Part shown: positions 12,934-14,376 of the stretch, one piece after another
Numbering within the stretch: position 1 is the stretch's first letter
How the letters are laid out: each line of letters opens with the position of its first letter
Source: CALMEC01 sp031372145
GTDB taxonomy: Bacteria > Actinomycetota > Thermoleophilia > Miltoncostaeales > Miltoncostaeaceae
Assembly: GCA_031372145.1 (NCBI GenBank)
Contig: JANMKR010000083.1
Span: 1 to 14,376 of the forward strand
Length of the DNA: 14,376 nt
Direction: 5' to 3'
Notes under the pieces: model-generated
What the model was told of the DNA's origin: nothing
Databases searched by the model: none
What the model saw: only the letters and a program-made list of their open reading frames with translations
Made by a program: the position numbers and the translations under genes

Positions 12934-13176
12934 ATGGAATCAATCCGCTGCGCGGCAGTTCGCACGGATATGAGACTGCCCGGTCCGCTGATCACCATGA
13001 TCGTGTTGAGGGCACGCCGCTGGCTCCGCCGGCCCGCGGCGCGCATCGTGGCCAAGCGGATCGGCGTGGGCCTTCCCGTCGCCCGCCTGATCGTCACACT
13101 GGTCTTCGCCGGGCTCGGAACCATCAGGTTCGCCCGCCGGATACGCGACGGTGTCAAGCGTTTTGGCCGACGCTGA
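12934..13176 (+). CDS. Small basic protein with one hydrophobic helix
   Basis: An 80-aa product, or 68 aa if translation begins at ATG 12970 (MRLPGPL); neither start has a clear ribosome binding site. The 12934 start is one base past the preceding stop, which fits translational coupling. The sequence is very Arg-rich (RARRWLRRPAARIVAKR, RFARRIRDGVKRFGRR), with a hydrophobic stretch GLPVARLIVTLVFAGLGTI at about 46-64 that could bind or span the membrane. I recognise no family. It is the last gene of the probable three-gene unit starting at 11748. Confidence 0.55.
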   Translation: MESIRCAAVRTDMRLPGPLITMIVLRARRWLRRPAARIVAKRIGVGLPVARLIVTLVFAGLGTIRFARRIRDGVKRFGRR

Positions 13177-13186
13177 CGCCACGAGG

Positions 13187-13211
13187 GTTGGGGTGGAGCA
13201 ATCGCGGGTAC
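13187..13211 (+). promoter_or_regulatory. Weaker SigB/SigF-type promoter candidate for the DUF4331 gene
   Basis: GTTGGG, 13 nt, GGGTAC. The -10 is good, but the -35 is GTTG rather than GTTT. The predicted start is near 13218, about 86 nt before GTG 13304. Confidence 0.4.
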
Positions 13212-13246
13212 TACGTGATCCAGGTTCCGGGAGCGTTCGTAGTACC
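13207..13246. repeat. Inverted repeat overlapping the DUF4331 promoter
   Basis: GGTACTACG (13207-13215) and CGTAGTACC (13238-13246) are perfect 9-bp inverted repeats with a 22-nt gap. The left arm overlaps the -10 candidate, so the pair could be an operator or form a hairpin at the 5' end of the mRNA. Confidence 0.55.
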
Positions 13247-13303
13247 AGGTATGTCGAGCAGCGCCCAGAGCTCCCGACACATAACCACGAGAGGACACGA
13301 TAC

Positions 13304-14376
13304 GTGCGTATCACACGACGCAAGGCGCTCACTGTAGCGCCGCTGCTTGCCGCAATCGCGGCCGCGACGGTGATCCCGACGTTCGCAGGGGGTTCAAGCC
13401 ACCGCGAAGCGCCAGGAATCAGCCAGGACCCGACGGCGGACAACACCGACGTCTACGCGTTCGTCAGCCCGGACAAGCCTGACACTGCGACGATCGTCGC
13501 CAACTTCATCCCGTTCGAGGAGCCGGCCGGCGGCCCGAACTTCTTCGGGTTCTCGGACAACGTCCGGTACCAGATCAAGATCGACAACACCGGTGACGGC
13601 GCCGAGGACATCGCCTATCAATTCAGGTTCCACACCAACTACAGGAAGCCCGGCAGCTTCTTGTACAACGGTGGTCCGGTCGCGTTCAACGCGGCTCGGG
13701 GCACATACAACAACCTCAACGTCGTCCAGCGCTATGACGTCACCAAGGTGACGTTCAGGACGAACGGCAAGGTCAAGTCGATCCGGCCGCTCGGTCGCAA
13801 CCTCTTGTCGCCGCCGAACAACGTCGGCCCCAAGTCGACCCCGAACTACGCGGCACTCGTCGCACCCGCGATCCACCCGATCCCCGGTCGCGGCCAGGTG
13901 TTCGCAGGTCAGCGCGACGATCCGTTCTTCGTCGACCTCGGCTCGACGTTCGACCTGATCAACATCGACGCTCCGGGACGTCCCGGCATCGGCCTGGGCA
14001 ACCAGGGCGGCGGCGACGACGGCCTGACCGGCTACAACACCCACACCATCGCGATCCAGGTGCCCAAGTCGCAGCTGACGCGAAACGGTGCGTTCCCGAC
14101 CGACGCCAACAGCACGTCATCGGTCATCGGTGTGTACTCGAGCACCGAGCGCATGGTGCCCGTCACCACGGGCAAGGGCTCCAAGTCACGGGTCACGCTC
14201 CAGTGGCGCCAGGTGTCGCGTCTGGGCAACCCGCTCATCAACGAGGTCGTCATCCCGCTCGGCAAGAAGGACCGCTGGAACGCCAGCGACCCGTCCGCCG
14301 ATCGGAATTTCGGCCGCAACTACACCAACCCGGAGCTCGCCGCGGCGATCAACCTGCTGTTCCCCGGCGCGGTCAA
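13304..14376 (+). CDS. DUF4331 family secreted protein (3' end beyond window)
   Basis: The frame stays open from GTG 13304 to the window end, giving at least 357 residues. GAGAGGAC at 13289-13296 supports the start. Residues 1-28 are a signal peptide: basic RITRRK, a hydrophobic core ALTVAPLLAAIAAATVIP, then a likely cleavage site at TFA-GG. The mature protein opens with SSHREAPG and DNTDVYAFVSPDKP, hallmark DUF4331 sequences. The rest is rich in Asn, Gly and Thr, with beta-strand character (for example SDNVRYQIKIDNTGDGAEDI). The family is secreted and of unknown function. It is preceded by a weak SigB-type promoter candidate and an inverted repeat. Confidence 0.9.
   Translation, partial: MRITRRKALTVAPLLAAIAAATVIPTFAGGSSHREAPGISQDPTADNTDVYAFVSPDKPDTATIVANFIPFEEPAGGPNFFGFSDNVRYQIKIDNTGDGAEDIAYQFRFHTNYRKPGSFLYNGGPVAFNAARGTYNNLNVVQRYDVTKVTFRTNGKVKSIRPLGRNLLSPPNNVGPKSTPNYAALVAPAIHPIPGRGQVFAGQRDDPFFVDLGSTFDLINIDAPGRPGIGLGNQGGGDDGLTGYNTHTIAIQVPKSQLTRNGAFPTDANSTSSVIGVYSSTERMVPVTTGKGSKSRVTLQWRQVSRLGNPLINEVVIPLGKKDRWNASDPSADRNFGRNYTNPELAAAINLLFPGAV

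Noticed and set aside
12497..12943. Leftward Gly/Ser-rich frame opposite the proline-rich gene
   Set aside because: It has no ribosome binding site; its Gly/Ser repeats are just the complement of Pro-rich codons. Some doubt remains.
13394..14044. Leftward open frame opposite the DUF4331 gene
   Set aside because: The rightward frame has a signal peptide and DUF4331 hallmarks; the leftward frame is a codon-bias shadow.
1..14376. CRISPR array, tRNA, rRNA, transposase or phage genes
   Set aside because: I saw no regularly spaced repeats, cloverleaf, rRNA motif or transposase/integrase domain.

Overview
The window is high-G+C DNA with actinobacterial features: GTG starts, strong G/C third positions, and several SpoIIE/RsbW/STAS partner-switching genes. 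A DUF4331 protein, a GAF-rich SpoIIE-HATPase fusion and many small stress proteins suggest a deep-branching actinobacterium such as Thermoleophilia. That placement is inference only; no rRNA or other marker gene is present.

Layout. Positions 1-246 hold the right part of a MITE-like palindromic repeat. Next come a leftward pair (two-helix membrane protein, then RsbW-like HATPase, 1058-245) and a divergent rightward pair (HATPase 1659-2075, then an overlapping degenerate HATPase-like protein 2072-2473). A 600-bp region separates the two pairs. A second, inverted copy of the repeat lies at 2501-2700. A leftward STAS anti-anti-sigma gene (3070-2702) and a leftward single-helix protein (3658-3197) follow. 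The rightward genes are then YihY/BrkB membrane protein (3929-4858), a 54-aa membrane protein (4933), a 50-aa hydrophilic protein with an internal repeat (5260), a 79-aa orphan (5697), a GlsB/YeaQ-type membrane protein (6113), and a 1108-aa GAF-GAF-GAF-GAF-SpoIIE-HATPase protein (6606-9932). After these come leftward CsbD (10187-9999), a metallo-beta-lactamase-like protein lacking the usual ligands (10366), OsmC (11226), a four-helix membrane protein with two small followers (11748-13176), and a DUF4331 secreted protein cut by the window end (13304-).

How it fits together. SpoIIE phosphatases dephosphorylate STAS antagonists. RsbW-type HATPases bind and inhibit sigma factors and phosphorylate the antagonists. 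The window carries the phosphatase, the antagonist, two free HATPases, one fused HATPase and one ATP-site-less HATPase-like protein, but no sigma factor gene. Most transcription units start behind a match to a SigB/SigF-type promoter: GTTT, then 13-14 nt after the -35 hexamer, then GGG[T/A/C]A. I found 13 such sites plus one weaker one, on both strands, nearly all in front of genes, including the classic general-stress genes csbD and osmC. My reading is a general-stress island in which the switch proteins and their target genes share one alternative sigma factor encoded elsewhere. The pattern was found by eye and needs a statistical scan.
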